Source: Lachnospiraceae bacterium (GTDB lineage Bacteria; Bacillota; Clostridia; Lachnospirales; Lachnospiraceae). From it: a DNA stretch of 58,586 nt. The stretch lies in NCBI GenBank assembly GCA_015057375.1, contig SVEM01000008.1, forward strand, positions 1 to 58,586, in the 5' to 3' direction. Positions 40,841-50,957 of this stretch are shown in pieces. Position numbers and translations under genes: made by a program. The notes under the pieces are model-generated. The model was not told the origin of the DNA, ran no database searches, and saw only the letters and a program-made list of their open reading frames with translations. Numbering within the stretch: position 1 is the first letter of the stretch; each line of letters opens with the position of its first letter.

Positions 40841-43099
40841 TTGGATATTAGTATTATAGTACCTTATCATGGTGAAGACATTTATGTCCGAGATTGCCTC
40901 GACAGTCTTTGCGAGCAAACATATGATAAGTTTGAAGTTATTTTTGTTGCTTCAGAAGTAGATATTCCTAATGAGATTATTGAATCATATAAAGACAAAC
41001 TTGACATAAAGGCATATCATACGGATGCTTCTCATGTATCAGCAGTAAGAAATGAAGGTCTGACATATGCAACAGGAGAGTATGTTGTATTCCTTGATTG
41101 TGATGATTATCTTGATGAATCATACATTTCAAGATTACACAGCCTGTGTGTATCAGAGGACCTTGATTTTGCGTTTGGATATATAGAGCATACATGGTAT
41201 AAGAGAAGCATTTTTATGGATAAAACAGCGGAGACTGTTTCGGATGAGGAAGAAAGTGATGAGGAAGAATCTGAAGAAACTGATGAAAATTTTCAGTTTG
41301 ATTTTGAAATAAATGATTCTGACAGTGATGAGGTTATAAGACAGAAGAAGCTTGCAGGTGCAGGAAAAGTTCTCATTTATAACAGAAAATCGATTCAGAG
41401 AATAACAGCTCTCGGTGTTATGTTTAACAAGAGTTTTATTGAGAAAAATGATATAACATTCCCTGAGAACCTTAAGTACTATTCTGACTGGGCATTTATA
41501 TGCAAAGCCGTTGATGTTGCAGAAAAATGTGATGGAGACAAACAGGCAAAATATATCAAGAGAATACACAATAACCCTATTCATTTTCCGTCCCTTGTAC
41601 AGGAAATAGGAAAAGATGATTTTGAACTTAGAGACAAAGCATATGCGGAAGTCAAAAGTGTTGTAAGAGATAACACATGTGATGCACGTGTGAAATTTGA
41701 TGTTAAACTTATTAATTATCTGGTATCAGAGGCAGCTCCGGCAGTTCGTAAAAATGAAGACAAGACATGGAGAAAGAAGCGACTTCCGGTTATGAGCAAC
41801 ATGTGCAAAGAGTTTTCTGGTAAGACGCTTAGGGAAATAAAATTTTATAAGAGACGTGTTATTAAGGCGATTGCAGCCGGTGATATTAAGAAAATATGTA
41901 AGCTGACAGGTAGAAAGAATCTCATAAACTGGGGAGTAAGAATATTATTAGGGCCTGACCGTCTTAAGATAATGAAGGAGTTTAATTACAAACACAGATA
42001 TCTTAAGCAGCCTATGCTTGATAATGTTGTTCTTTTGGAGAGCTTTTTTGGCAAGAGTTATTCGGACAGTCCTAAGTACATATTCGAAAAGCTGAATGAA
42101 TTATATCCGGGTAAGTACGAATATGTATGGATTCTTGATAAGAAGACTAAGCTGCCTTATCCTGCAAAACAGATAAAGAGATTTAGTTTTGCGTACTATA
42201 AGTATCTTGCCAGAGCAAAATATATTGTATTTAACAGTAGACAGCCTAAGTTTTTTGTGAAAAGAAAAGGCAACATTTTCCTTGAAACATGGCACGGAAC
42301 TCCGCTTAAAAAACTTGTTTTCGATATGGAAGAGGTAGTAAGTGCTTCTCCTATGTATAAGAAGACATTTTATATACAGTCGAGGTCCTGGGATTATCTT
42401 GTTGCTGCTAACGGATTTTCAGAGGAAGTATTTAAGAGAGCATTTGTATATGATAAGCCAATGTTAAAGTTCGGCTATCCTAGAAATGATATTCTGCATG
42501 CCGATGACCGTGAGATTATTGCAATGGATATCAAGAAGCGTGTAGGAATACCTAAAGATAAGAAAGTTATTCTTTATGCACCTACATGGCGTGATGATGA
42601 ATACTATGAGCAGGGTAAATACAAGTTTGACCTTAAGCTTGATTTAAGACAGATGCAGGAAAGATTATCAGATGAGTATGTTGTAATACTTAGAACACAT
42701 TATTTCATTGCAGATAATCTTGATGTTACCGGACTTGAAGGTTTTGTATATAACCTTAGTAAATATGACGATATTGCAGAACTCTATCTCATATCGGACA
42801 TATTAATAACAGATTATTCGTCAGTATTTTTTGATTATGCGAATCTTAAGAGACCTATGTTGTTCTTCACATATGATCTTGACAAATACAGAGATGTATT
42901 AAGAGGATTTTATATTGATATGGAAAAAGAGCTTCCGGGTCCGCTCGTATTTACTACAGATGAGATTATAGAGACCATAGAGAATATAGATTCCGTAAGT
43001 GCTAAATATGCAGCAGTTTATGATGAATTCTATGAAAGATTCTGTGGCTGGGAGGATGGACATGCCTCTGAGAATTGTATAAAAACAGTATTTAAATAA
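40841..43099 (+). CDS. GT2 glycosyltransferase fused to CDP-glycerol glycerophosphotransferase
   Basis: TTG 40841 has an excellent RBS (AGGAGGAGA) and gives 752 residues; GTG 40805 upstream has none. The N-terminal domain is a GT-A family 2 enzyme (SIIVPYHGEDIYVRDCLDSL, VVFLDCDDYLDES with the DxD motif). A highly acidic insert (SDEEESDEEESEETDE) follows at about 135-155. The C-terminal half is a TagB/TagF domain (FLETWHGTPLKKL, YAPTWRDDEYYE, ITDYSSVFFDYANLKRPM). The enzyme could add a sugar and then glycerol-phosphate in alternation, so the polymer may have a sugar-glycerol-phosphate repeat. That order is inference. Confidence 0.88.
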   Translation: MDISIIVPYHGEDIYVRDCLDSLCEQTYDKFEVIFVASEVDIPNEIIESYKDKLDIKAYHTDASHVSAVRNEGLTYATGEYVVFLDCDDYLDESYISRLHSLCVSEDLDFAFGYIEHTWYKRSIFMDKTAETVSDEEESDEEESEETDENFQFDFEINDSDSDEVIRQKKLAGAGKVLIYNRKSIQRITALGVMFNKSFIEKNDITFPENLKYYSDWAFICKAVDVAEKCDGDKQAKYIKRIHNNPIHFPSLVQEIGKDDFELRDKAYAEVKSVVRDNTCDARVKFDVKLINYLVSEAAPAVRKNEDKTWRKKRLPVMSNMCKEFSGKTLREIKFYKRRVIKAIAAGDIKKICKLTGRKNLINWGVRILLGPDRLKIMKEFNYKHRYLKQPMLDNVVLLESFFGKSYSDSPKYIFEKLNELYPGKYEYVWILDKKTKLPYPAKQIKRFSFAYYKYLARAKYIVFNSRQPKFFVKRKGNIFLETWHGTPLKKLVFDMEEVVSASPMYKKTFYIQSRSWDYLVAANGFSEEVFKRAFVYDKPMLKFGYPRNDILHADDREIIAMDIKKRVGIPKDKKVILYAPTWRDDEYYEQGKYKFDLKLDLRQMQERLSDEYVVILRTHYFIADNLDVTGLEGFVYNLSKYDDIAELYLISDILITDYSSVFFDYANLKRPMLFFTYDLDKYRDVLRGFYIDMEKELPGPLVFTTDEIIETIENIDSVSAKYAAVYDEFYERFCGWEDGHASENCIKTVFK

Positions 43100-43115
43100 T
43101 GCCGGGGAGAGTTTT

Positions 43116-43907
43116 ATGGCTAATAAGTTACACATAATTGCAAACTTTAAAAAATACAAATATCTTTTGTCGCAGCTTATCATTAAAGAAATAAAGCTTA
43201 AGTACAGAAGATCATATCTTGGAATTGTATGGACGCTTATAGAGCCGCTTCTTACAATGATAGTTCTTACCGTGGTTTTCTCAGCATTTCTTGGAAGAGA
43301 CGGAATTGCAGACGGATTACCATTCCCGGTATATATACTGGCAGGACGATTGTTGTACGCGTTTTTCAGTGGTTCAACAAAAGGTGCAATGAAGTCTGTG
43401 AGGACGAGTGCTCGTATGATAAAGAAGGTATATATACCAAAATATATGTATCCGCTTTCATCCATATTAGCTAACTTCCTTACATTCCTTATATCACTTA
43501 TAGTGCTTGTCGGAGTTGCAATTGTTATGAAAGTACAGCCTACCTGGTGGATGCTTGGTACGATTATTCCGATAATACAGCTGCTTATTATGTGTGTGGG
43601 AATGGGACTTTTGCTTGCTACCATATCAGTATTCTTCAGAGACTTTGAGTATCTGTGGGGTGTGGCACTCATGCTTATCATGTATACATGTGCTATATTC
43701 TACGAGACATCAAGACTCGGTGAGAGTGCATGGATTCTTGAAATAAATCCGGTATATGCGGTTATAAAGAATTTTAGAAATTGTATTTGTGGTGTTGGAT
43801 TTGATGCACCTTCAATGATATATGCAACCGTTTTTGGTGTTGTAACACTTATTTTAGGAGTAGTACTGTTTTATAAGAAGCAGGACGAGTTTATACTGCA
43901 CTTATAG
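43116..43907 (+). CDS. tagG: Polymer-export ABC permease, TagG-like
   Basis: The 263-residue protein has six membrane segments and the ABC-2 polysaccharide/teichoic acid pattern (EIKLKYRRSYLGIVWTLIEP, FVFPVYILAGRLLY-like middle, RDFEYLWGVALMLIMYTCAI, NPVYAVIKNFRNCI). It pairs with the ATPase that follows by 15 bases and flips the lipid-linked polymer outward. Confidence 0.88.
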   Translation: MANKLHIIANFKKYKYLLSQLIIKEIKLKYRRSYLGIVWTLIEPLLTMIVLTVVFSAFLGRDGIADGLPFPVYILAGRLLYAFFSGSTKGAMKSVRTSARMIKKVYIPKYMYPLSSILANFLTFLISLIVLVGVAIVMKVQPTWWMLGTIIPIIQLLIMCVGMGLLLATISVFFRDFEYLWGVALMLIMYTCAIFYETSRLGESAWILEINPVYAVIKNFRNCICGVGFDAPSMIYATVFGVVTLILGVVLFYKKQDEFILHL

Positions 43908-43922
43908 AAGGATGGAGATATC

Positions 43923-44759
43923 ATGGCAAAGAAAGTTGCAATTAAAGTTGAAAATGTCGGCATGAAATTTAATCTTAGTGCGGACAAGGTTGATAATATA
44001 AAAGAATATTTTATACGACTTATAAAGCGTAATATCACATACAAAGAGTTTTGGGCGCTTAAGGATGTTACTTTTTCAATAAACAAGGGTGACAGGGTTG
44101 CAATTCTTGGTTATAACGGAGCAGGAAAAAGTACACTTCTTAAGGTGATCTGTGGAGTTCTTAAACCTACGGAAGGTCATGTAAAAACCAATGGAAGAAT
44201 AGTTCCGCTTCTTGAACTTGGTGCAGGATTTGACCCACAGTATACCGGAGCAGAAAATATATATTTGTATGGTGCGGTGCTTGGATATACAAAAGAATTT
44301 ATTGATTCAAAATATGATGATATTGTTGAATTTTCAGAACTTGGCGATTTTATTCATATGCCGGTTAAAAATTATTCTTCAGGTATGAGGGCAAGACTTG
44401 GTTTTTCTATAGCATCGGTTGTTGATCCGGAGATTCTCATACTTGATGAAGTACTTTCTGTCGGAGACGTAATGTTTAGGAAAAAGAGTCTCAGACATAT
44501 TAACCAGATGATGAGTGAAGGCGTTACAGTTCTTTTTGTGTCGCATTCTGTGGCACAGATGAGGAAAATATGTAACAAGGGACTGTTCCTCGATTGCGGA
44601 ACTGTTAAGTTCTTTGGAGATCTTGAGGATGCCATAGAGCTTTATGAAAGTGATGAACAGTATCTTATGTCCAGAAAGAACAGAAGAAGGGCAAGAAGAA
44701 AACAGAGAAGATTAGAGAGATTACAGGCAGAAAAACAGGAAGGCGGTACAAATCAGTGA
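43923..44759 (+). CDS. tagH: Polymer-export ABC ATPase, TagH-like
   Basis: The 278-residue ATPase has Walker A GYNGAGKSTLLK, signature YSSGMRARLGFSI, Walker B ILILDEVLSVGD and switch His FVSHSVAQM. The LELGAGFDPQYTGAENIYLYG stretch is typical of teichoic acid and O-antigen exporters. A short basic tail replaces the sugar-binding domain. The stop overlaps the tagD start (GTGA). Confidence 0.9.
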   Translation: MAKKVAIKVENVGMKFNLSADKVDNIKEYFIRLIKRNITYKEFWALKDVTFSINKGDRVAILGYNGAGKSTLLKVICGVLKPTEGHVKTNGRIVPLLELGAGFDPQYTGAENIYLYGAVLGYTKEFIDSKYDDIVEFSELGDFIHMPVKNYSSGMRARLGFSIASVVDPEILILDEVLSVGDVMFRKKSLRHINQMMSEGVTVLFVSHSVAQMRKICNKGLFLDCGTVKFFGDLEDAIELYESDEQYLMSRKNRRRARRKQRRLERLQAEKQEGGTNQ

Positions 44760-45151
44760 AAAAAGTTATTACTTACGGAACTTATGATCTTTTACATGTA
44801 GGACATATCAATCTTTTAAGAAGGGCAAGAGAGCTTGGAGATTATCTTGTAGTTGTACTGTCTTCTGATGAGTTTAATGCTATTAAAAATAAAAAAGCAT
44901 ATCATCCTTATGAAGACAGAAAAATTATTCTCGAATCTATCAAGTATGTTGATGAGGTGCTTCCTGAATATACATGGGAGCAGAAGATTGATGATGTAAA
45001 GAACAACGACATCGATGTATTTGTTATGGGTGATGACTGGACAGGAAAGTTTGACTTCCTTAAGGATTATTGTGAGGTTGTATATCTTCCGAGAACAGAA
45101 GGCATATCTACAACTAAGATAAAGGAAGATCTTAATCTCAAAAAGGATTGA
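44756..45151 (+). CDS. tagD: Glycerol-3-phosphate cytidylyltransferase
   Basis: The 131-residue enzyme makes CDP-glycerol from CTP and glycerol-3-phosphate. Motifs: ITYGTYDLLHVGHINLLRRA (HxGH), GDDWTGKFDFL and RTEGISTTKI. Length and both nucleotidyl motifs are standard for TagD. The GTG start overlaps the TagH stop. It proves that the polymer contains glycerol-phosphate. Confidence 0.95.
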   Translation: MKKVITYGTYDLLHVGHINLLRRARELGDYLVVVLSSDEFNAIKNKKAYHPYEDRKIILESIKYVDEVLPEYTWEQKIDDVKNNDIDVFVMGDDWTGKFDFLKDYCEVVYLPRTEGISTTKIKEDLNLKKD

Positions 45152-45153
45152 TT

Positions 45154-46344
45154 ATGATTATCAAAGCATTTGCGAGAAAAACTGCTAAGGCAGCCTGTAT
45201 TGTATTATACAGAATAATGAATTTTGTATTGCCGGTAAACAGCCGCCTGATTGTCTTATCATCAAGTGTGGCAAAGAGTTATTCCGGCAATCCGAAAGCT
45301 TTGTATGAGGAGCTTGTAAGAGAAGGGCTCGACAACGAGTATCAGTGTGTATGGTTTTATGAAAAACATGCATTTGACATTCCGGGTCGACATATTCAGG
45401 TGAAATATGGCAGATTAAAGTACCTTTTCTACATGGCAACTGCAAAATTTTTGATTTTTGATGCAAGACAACCGGAGTTTCTGCGAAAGAGAAGTAAGAG
45501 CATATATTTGCAGACATGGCACGGAACTCCGCTTAAGAAGCTTGCGCTTGATATGGACACGGTCTTTATGGCAGGAGAGACTGATATAGAATCCTATAAG
45601 GAATCTTTCAGAAAGAATGCTTCCACGTGGGATTATCTTATTTCTCAGAATCCTTTTTCGACAGAAACTTTCAGAAGGGCATTTGACTTCAAAAAAGAAA
45701 TGCTTGAGACAGGATATCCGCGAAATGACAGCCTTTTCAGACATAATAACCCCGATGACATAAAAGAGATAAAGAATAAGCTCGGAATAGATGAGAATAA
45801 AAAAGTTATGCTGTATGCACCAACTTGGAGAGATGACAGTTCGTTTGGGTTGGGGAGATACCGCTATACGGCAGAGCTTAACATAGATGCTATGAAAGAA
45901 GCATTTTCCGATGAATATATTCTTATTATCAAGCATCATTATCTGGTTGAGGATAATACTGACTGGACGGTGTATGACGGATATGTGCGTGTGTTTGACC
46001 AGACTGTGGATATAGCACAGATGTATCTTATAGCGGACATACTTATAACGGATTACTCATCTGTTATGTTTGACTACAGTATTCTTAAGCGTCCGATGTA
46101 TTTTTACTGTTATGATCTTGAAAGGTATAAGGATGTACTTCGCGGATTTTATTTTGATTTTGAAAATAATGCTCCGGGACCGATATCACTTTCAACCACA
46201 GAGCTGATAGAGGATATTAAGAATGAGAAGCATGCTGCGTATTCAGATAAGTATGCAGAATTTGTTTCTTTATATAATCCGTGGGACAATATAAACAGCA
46301 GTAAAAATGTGCTGGATGTCATTTTTAAGAGAGATGGTCGTTAA
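45154..46344 (+). CDS. CDP-glycerol glycerophosphotransferase (TagB/TagF-like)
   Basis: The 396-residue protein has an N-terminal hydrophobic segment and the full TagB/TagF domain: LSSSVAKSYSGNPKALYEEL, LQTWHGTPLKKLALDMD, GYPRNDSLF, MLYAPTWRDDSSFG, ITDYSSVMFDYSILKRPMYF and PGPISLSTTE. It resembles its neighbour at 40841 in the C-terminal half. The start at 45154 follows AAAAGGA. Primase or polymerase activity cannot be separated by eye. Confidence 0.9.
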   Translation: MIIKAFARKTAKAACIVLYRIMNFVLPVNSRLIVLSSSVAKSYSGNPKALYEELVREGLDNEYQCVWFYEKHAFDIPGRHIQVKYGRLKYLFYMATAKFLIFDARQPEFLRKRSKSIYLQTWHGTPLKKLALDMDTVFMAGETDIESYKESFRKNASTWDYLISQNPFSTETFRRAFDFKKEMLETGYPRNDSLFRHNNPDDIKEIKNKLGIDENKKVMLYAPTWRDDSSFGLGRYRYTAELNIDAMKEAFSDEYILIIKHHYLVEDNTDWTVYDGYVRVFDQTVDIAQMYLIADILITDYSSVMFDYSILKRPMYFYCYDLERYKDVLRGFYFDFENNAPGPISLSTTELIEDIKNEKHAAYSDKYAEFVSLYNPWDNINSSKNVLDVIFKRDGR

Positions 46345-46349
46345 AACAT

Positions 46350-47462
46350 ATGAAAAGTATAGCTTATATTGCATTTGCGATAGTCTATTACTTGGCATGC
46401 ATCCTGCCTGTCAACAGAAACAGATTCTTCTGTGTGATGACGCACGATTCGAGTGAAGACAGTGGTGTAGGCGTTGTAATTAAAGAAATTAAATCGCGTA
46501 ATCCTTCGGCAGTATTTATTTATGTAACAAAGGAAGACAGGAAAATCTCATCACTTGTGAAGCTTATATTTGTAAAGTCTGTTATGCTTGCTACTTCACG
46601 TGTGGTGCTTATGGATAATGAATTTCTTCCGCTCGCATATGTAAAGAGACGAAAAAATGTACAGATAGTACAGTTGTGGCATGGTACCGGAACCATAAAA
46701 AAGTTCGGCCATGATGCAAACGAAGGAAGTATACTTAAACGAGTTATAAGAGCTGACAAGAAAATAACACATCTTATTGTTAATTCTGATTACACAAAAG
46801 AATTATATAAAGGTGCGTTTGGCGTAACGGATGACGTTGTATGTGTTACCGGAATTCCGAGAACCGATATGTTTTTTTCGGAAGAAGTTAAAGAAACGGC
46901 TATCAGTTCATTTTATAATGAATATCCTGAGTTAAAAGGAAGAAAACTTATATTATATGCGCCTACATTCAGGGATAATGAAGTTAAGAATCCAAGGTGT
47001 ATGCTTGACTTTGATAAGTGGGTTGAAAAAATGGGTGAGGATGTTGTTCTGCTTATAAGACTTCATCCACATGTTGCAGCTTTTTACAAAGAGGACACAA
47101 TTAGCTGTTATAATGGCAAAATTGTTAATGTTTCAGAATATAATGATGTTAATACATTGTTGTTTGTGTCGGATGCGCTTGTAACAGATTATTCATCCAT
47201 TATATTTGAGTATGTTGTTCTTGACAGGCCGATGTATTTTTACGCATATGACTTTGATTCGTTTGCTGATTCTGGCAGAGGATTCTATGAAGAATATACC
47301 GAATATGTTCCGGGAGAGGTTGTGTATACAACGGAAGAGCTTATTGCGGCCATACAGGGTGAAGACAGATACAGCAGTGTCAGAAAAGAGTTTGCAAACC
47401 ATGCATACAGATATATGGATGGATGCTCTACAAAACGTGTTGTAGATTTACTTGATATGTGA
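46350..47462 (+). CDS. CDP-glycerol glycerophosphotransferase, TagB primase-like
   Basis: The 370-residue protein is the shortest of the four: an N-terminal membrane segment (YIAFAIVYYLACILPV), then VQLWHGTGTIKKFG, GIPRTDMF, YAPTFRDNE, LLIRLHPHV and VTDYSSIIFEYVVLDRPMYFYAYD. Absence of extra domains makes a priming role, as in TagB, plausible. The RBS is weak and the gap to the previous gene is five bases, so coupling is likely. Confidence 0.88.
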   Translation: MKSIAYIAFAIVYYLACILPVNRNRFFCVMTHDSSEDSGVGVVIKEIKSRNPSAVFIYVTKEDRKISSLVKLIFVKSVMLATSRVVLMDNEFLPLAYVKRRKNVQIVQLWHGTGTIKKFGHDANEGSILKRVIRADKKITHLIVNSDYTKELYKGAFGVTDDVVCVTGIPRTDMFFSEEVKETAISSFYNEYPELKGRKLILYAPTFRDNEVKNPRCMLDFDKWVEKMGEDVVLLIRLHPHVAAFYKEDTISCYNGKIVNVSEYNDVNTLLFVSDALVTDYSSIIFEYVVLDRPMYFYAYDFDSFADSGRGFYEEYTEYVPGEVVYTTEELIAAIQGEDRYSSVRKEFANHAYRYMDGCSTKRVVDLLDM

Positions 47463-47476
47463 TTTTGGAGGTACTT

Positions 47477-48946
47477 ATGAAACAGTTAATGAGTAAGAAA
47501 ATAGGACTTATTTTTATTGCCATTCAGTTTTTATTAACAATAGGAATTATAGGAATTCTTTTATATGTGGATATGCTTCCTAACAAGTATCTTTTAGTTA
47601 TTGTGTTGGGACTTATCTTTGTTTTGTTATATACATTTTTCAGTCAGATGTCCAAGCGTCTTTATATACTGGGACGCGTGTTATCAGGTGTTTTTTGCGT
47701 GATGATGATATTTGCCGGCGGGTATATATTAAGAGGTTATATGGCGATTAACAATATGGCCAATTCCAATATAAGATACGATAAGCTTTCTGCAATAGTC
47801 CTTGTTGATGATAAGGCACAGACCATTAATGATGCTATTGACTATGAGTACGGAATCATATCTGCTATTGGCAGAGAACATACTGATGCTATGATTGATT
47901 CTATTCAGAAAGATTCAGGGAAGACTCTTGCTATAAATGAATATAATGATATCATGTCTCTCGTTGATGCATTGTATAATAAAGAGGTCGGTGTAATTAT
48001 ATTTAATGAAGCTTACAGAGAGACCATTATTGAGAACCGCAAAGGATTTGATACCGAGACAAGAGTACTTGGTAATTATCAGGTAGAGACAGTAGTTGAA
48101 GTTGAAGAAGAGGAAGATAAGACGGATGATCTTAAGAAACCTTTTGTTATGTATCTGAGTGGTATTGATACGAGAGGTTCCATAAGTCTTACAAGCCGAA
48201 GTGATGTTAATATACTTGCAGTAATTAATCCGGAAACGGCACAGATTCTTCTTATAAATACACCTCGTGATTACTATGTACCGCTTTCAATATCAAACGG
48301 TACATGTGATAAGCTGACGCATGCCGGAATATACGGTATTGACGTGTCTATTGAAACACTTGAGATGCTTTATGATGTTGATATCGATCATTATGTAAGA
48401 GTAAACTTCTCAGGTTTTGAAAAGGTTGTAAATGCACTGGGTGGTGTTGATGTATATTCAGATGTTTCGTTTACATCTGACTGGGGTCCAAGTTTTTCAA
48501 AGGGTTACAATCATGTTGATGGAAAACAGGCACTTGCATTCTGTCGTGAGAGACACCACTTTAGCGATGGTGACAGACAGAGAGGACGTAATCATCAGCA
48601 TATGATAGCTGCTATACTTGATAAGGCTACTTCACCGAAGATTATTACAAAGTATTCCAGCCTTCTTAAGAGTCTTGAGGATTCATTTGAGACTAATATG
48701 AAGACCAAAAGAATTACAAAATATGTGAAGTTGCAGATGGATGAAGGATTAAAGTGGAAGATTAATTCAATGAGCGTAGATGGTAAGGGCGGAAGCAATT
48801 ATACTTATTCCATACCATCACAGAAAGCTTATGTAATGTATCCTGATGAGGCAAGTATAGAGAATGCAAAAAAAGCAATCCAGAAAATACTTGACGGAAA
48901 GAAACTGAAGTCAGAAGAGGATTCCGGCATTAATAAAGAACAGTAA
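47477..48946 (+). CDS. LytR-CpsA-Psr (LCP) family polymer ligase
   Basis: The 489-residue protein has an N-terminal helical membrane region (three hydrophobic segments up to residue 85), a variable domain, and an LCP domain with ISLTSRSDVNILAVINPET, LLINTPRDYYVPL, GGVDVYSDVSF and CRERHHFSDGDRQRGRNHQ. The conserved arginines and aspartate for polyprenyl-pyrophosphate are present. LCP proteins attach teichoic acid-like polymers to peptidoglycan. RBS TTGGAGGT sets ATG 47477. It follows the transferases, so it is the probable attachment step of the cluster. Confidence 0.9.
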   Translation: MKQLMSKKIGLIFIAIQFLLTIGIIGILLYVDMLPNKYLLVIVLGLIFVLLYTFFSQMSKRLYILGRVLSGVFCVMMIFAGGYILRGYMAINNMANSNIRYDKLSAIVLVDDKAQTINDAIDYEYGIISAIGREHTDAMIDSIQKDSGKTLAINEYNDIMSLVDALYNKEVGVIIFNEAYRETIIENRKGFDTETRVLGNYQVETVVEVEEEEDKTDDLKKPFVMYLSGIDTRGSISLTSRSDVNILAVINPETAQILLINTPRDYYVPLSISNGTCDKLTHAGIYGIDVSIETLEMLYDVDIDHYVRVNFSGFEKVVNALGGVDVYSDVSFTSDWGPSFSKGYNHVDGKQALAFCRERHHFSDGDRQRGRNHQHMIAAILDKATSPKIITKYSSLLKSLEDSFETNMKTKRITKYVKLQMDEGLKWKINSMSVDGKGGSNYTYSIPSQKAYVMYPDEASIENAKKAIQKILDGKKLKSEEDSGINKEQ

Positions 48947-48977
48947 GGGTTTCTTCAGAAGTTTTGGAGGTAGTATA

Positions 48978-50957
48978 TTGATCAGCAGATGGATAAGGGA
49001 CGGGAGATTATCTGTATTTTTCAGAGTTCTCCTTGTCCTGCTTGATATAATAAGTATTAATCTTAGTTCATATCTGGCTCTTCTTATAAGATTCGAGCTT
49101 AAATGGACATCTATAGAAGCAGAATGTCTTATGGCGGTTAACAGAATGTGTTTGTTTAACACTATGATAACCGTGCTTATTTTTCTTGTATTCAGACTTT
49201 ATCACAGCTTATGGCGCTATGCCAGTGTAAGAGAAATGCTTAATATTATACTTGCATGTGTAACGTCAGCGTTCATTCATATAACATCGCTGTTTCTTTG
49301 TTATACCTATTTTACAAAAAGCTATATTGTAGTATATTCGCTTCTTTTGTTTGCATTTACTGTCATGATAAGATTTTCTTACAGAATATCCAGACACTTT
49401 TTCAGTCTGCACAGTCATGGTACTGAGACCAGAAGTACTATGATTATCGGTGCGGGTGAAGCCGGAAATATGCTTATGAATGAACTTGTCATGAGCAATC
49501 GTCTTGATGCACGTATAAGATGTTTTATAGATGATGACAAGGCAAAACATAACACATATATACATGGTGTTAAGGTGTATGGCGGCAGAGAAAGCATACT
49601 TGAAGCTGCAGCAAAATATTCGATTAACGAGATTATTATTGCCATTCCTACCGCATCTAAGAAAACCATCAGTGAGATTGTTGATATCTGTAAGCATACA
49701 AATGCAGAGCTTAAAACTCTTCCGGGTATGTATCAGCTTGTAAACGGAGAGGCAACTCTTGATAAACTGAGAAATGTTGAGATAGAGGATCTTCTCGGAA
49801 GAGATCCGGTAAAAGTAGATATAAAATCAATCATGGATTATGTGTGTGATAAGACCGTGCTTGTAACGGGTGGCGGAGGCTCTATAGGAAGTGAGCTTTG
49901 CCGTCAGATTGCAAAGCATGCACCAAAGAGACTTATTATTGTGGATATCTATGAAAATAATGCCTACGATATTGAACAGGAGCTTAAGCATGATTATCCG
50001 GGACTTAATCTTGTTGTACTTATTGCATCGGTAAGAAATACTGAAAGAATGGACAGTATATTTGCAAAGTACAGACCTGATATTGTTTATCACGCGGCAG
50101 CACATAAGCATGTTCCTCTTATGGAAGACAGTCCTAATGAGGCAATAAAAAATAATGTGTTCGGAACATATAAGACAGCCCTTGCTGCAGATAAATACGG
50201 CACGAAAAAATTTGTACTTATATCAACTGATAAGGCCGTTAACCCTACAAATATAATGGGAGCATCAAAGCGTATATGTGAAATGATTGTACAGATGTTT
50301 AGTAAACATTCTGATACTGAATTCTGTATAGTGCGTTTTGGAAATGTGCTGGGAAGTAATGGAAGTGTTATTCCGTTATTCAGAAAGCAGATAGAAGCAG
50401 GAGGACCCGTTACTGTTACACATCCTGATATAATCAGATATTTCATGACCATAGAAGAGGCGGTTTCTCTTGTGCTTCAGGCAGGAGCTTATGCAAAGGG
50501 CGGTGAGATATTTGTCCTTGACATGGGAAGACCGGTAAAGATAATCGATCTTGCACGAAATCTTATCAGATTGTCCGGATTTAAACCGGATGAAGATATT
50601 GAGATAAAGATAACGGGACTTCGTCCGGGTGAGAAACTCTATGAAGAAATGCTCATGGGAGAAGAAGGTTTACAGAGTACCGCGAACTCACTCATCCATA
50701 TCGGAAAACCAATTCTTTTTGATGAAGAAGAGTTTATTAAAAAGCTTGAATATTTATATGATCTTGCTTACAGCGAATCTGATAACATAAAGAGTGCTGT
50801 GGAGGAAATTGTTCCAACTTACAAGGAAAAAGATGAGGACAAGCTTAGGGATAAAAACCTTCAGGACGGTCAGTTTAAAAAGATTCAGGACAGAGAGATA
50901 ACTCATAAGAAACTTGTAAAAATGAGTGCTATGAGCAAACCGGAAGGAGACGAATGA
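48978..50957 (+). CDS. UDP-GlcNAc 4,6-dehydratase, membrane type (PglF/CapD/WbpM-like)
   Basis: The 659-residue protein starts at TTG 48978 (RBS GGAGG). Four membrane helices (about 15-125), a Rossmann-like domain with GAGEAGNML, then the SDR core: VTGGGGSIGSELCRQIAKH and LISTDKAVNPTNIMGASKR, where Met takes the place of Tyr, as in PglF-type dehydratases. It makes UDP-4-keto-6-deoxy sugar. With the aminotransferase and phosphosugar transferase that follow it would supply an amino-sugar starter. Regiochemistry is inferred. Confidence 0.9.
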   Translation: MISRWIRDGRLSVFFRVLLVLLDIISINLSSYLALLIRFELKWTSIEAECLMAVNRMCLFNTMITVLIFLVFRLYHSLWRYASVREMLNIILACVTSAFIHITSLFLCYTYFTKSYIVVYSLLLFAFTVMIRFSYRISRHFFSLHSHGTETRSTMIIGAGEAGNMLMNELVMSNRLDARIRCFIDDDKAKHNTYIHGVKVYGGRESILEAAAKYSINEIIIAIPTASKKTISEIVDICKHTNAELKTLPGMYQLVNGEATLDKLRNVEIEDLLGRDPVKVDIKSIMDYVCDKTVLVTGGGGSIGSELCRQIAKHAPKRLIIVDIYENNAYDIEQELKHDYPGLNLVVLIASVRNTERMDSIFAKYRPDIVYHAAAHKHVPLMEDSPNEAIKNNVFGTYKTALAADKYGTKKFVLISTDKAVNPTNIMGASKRICEMIVQMFSKHSDTEFCIVRFGNVLGSNGSVIPLFRKQIEAGGPVTVTHPDIIRYFMTIEEAVSLVLQAGAYAKGGEIFVLDMGRPVKIIDLARNLIRLSGFKPDEDIEIKITGLRPGEKLYEEMLMGEEGLQSTANSLIHIGKPILFDEEEFIKKLEYLYDLAYSESDNIKSAVEEIVPTYKEKDEDKLRDKNLQDGQFKKIQDREITHKKLVKMSAMSKPEGDE

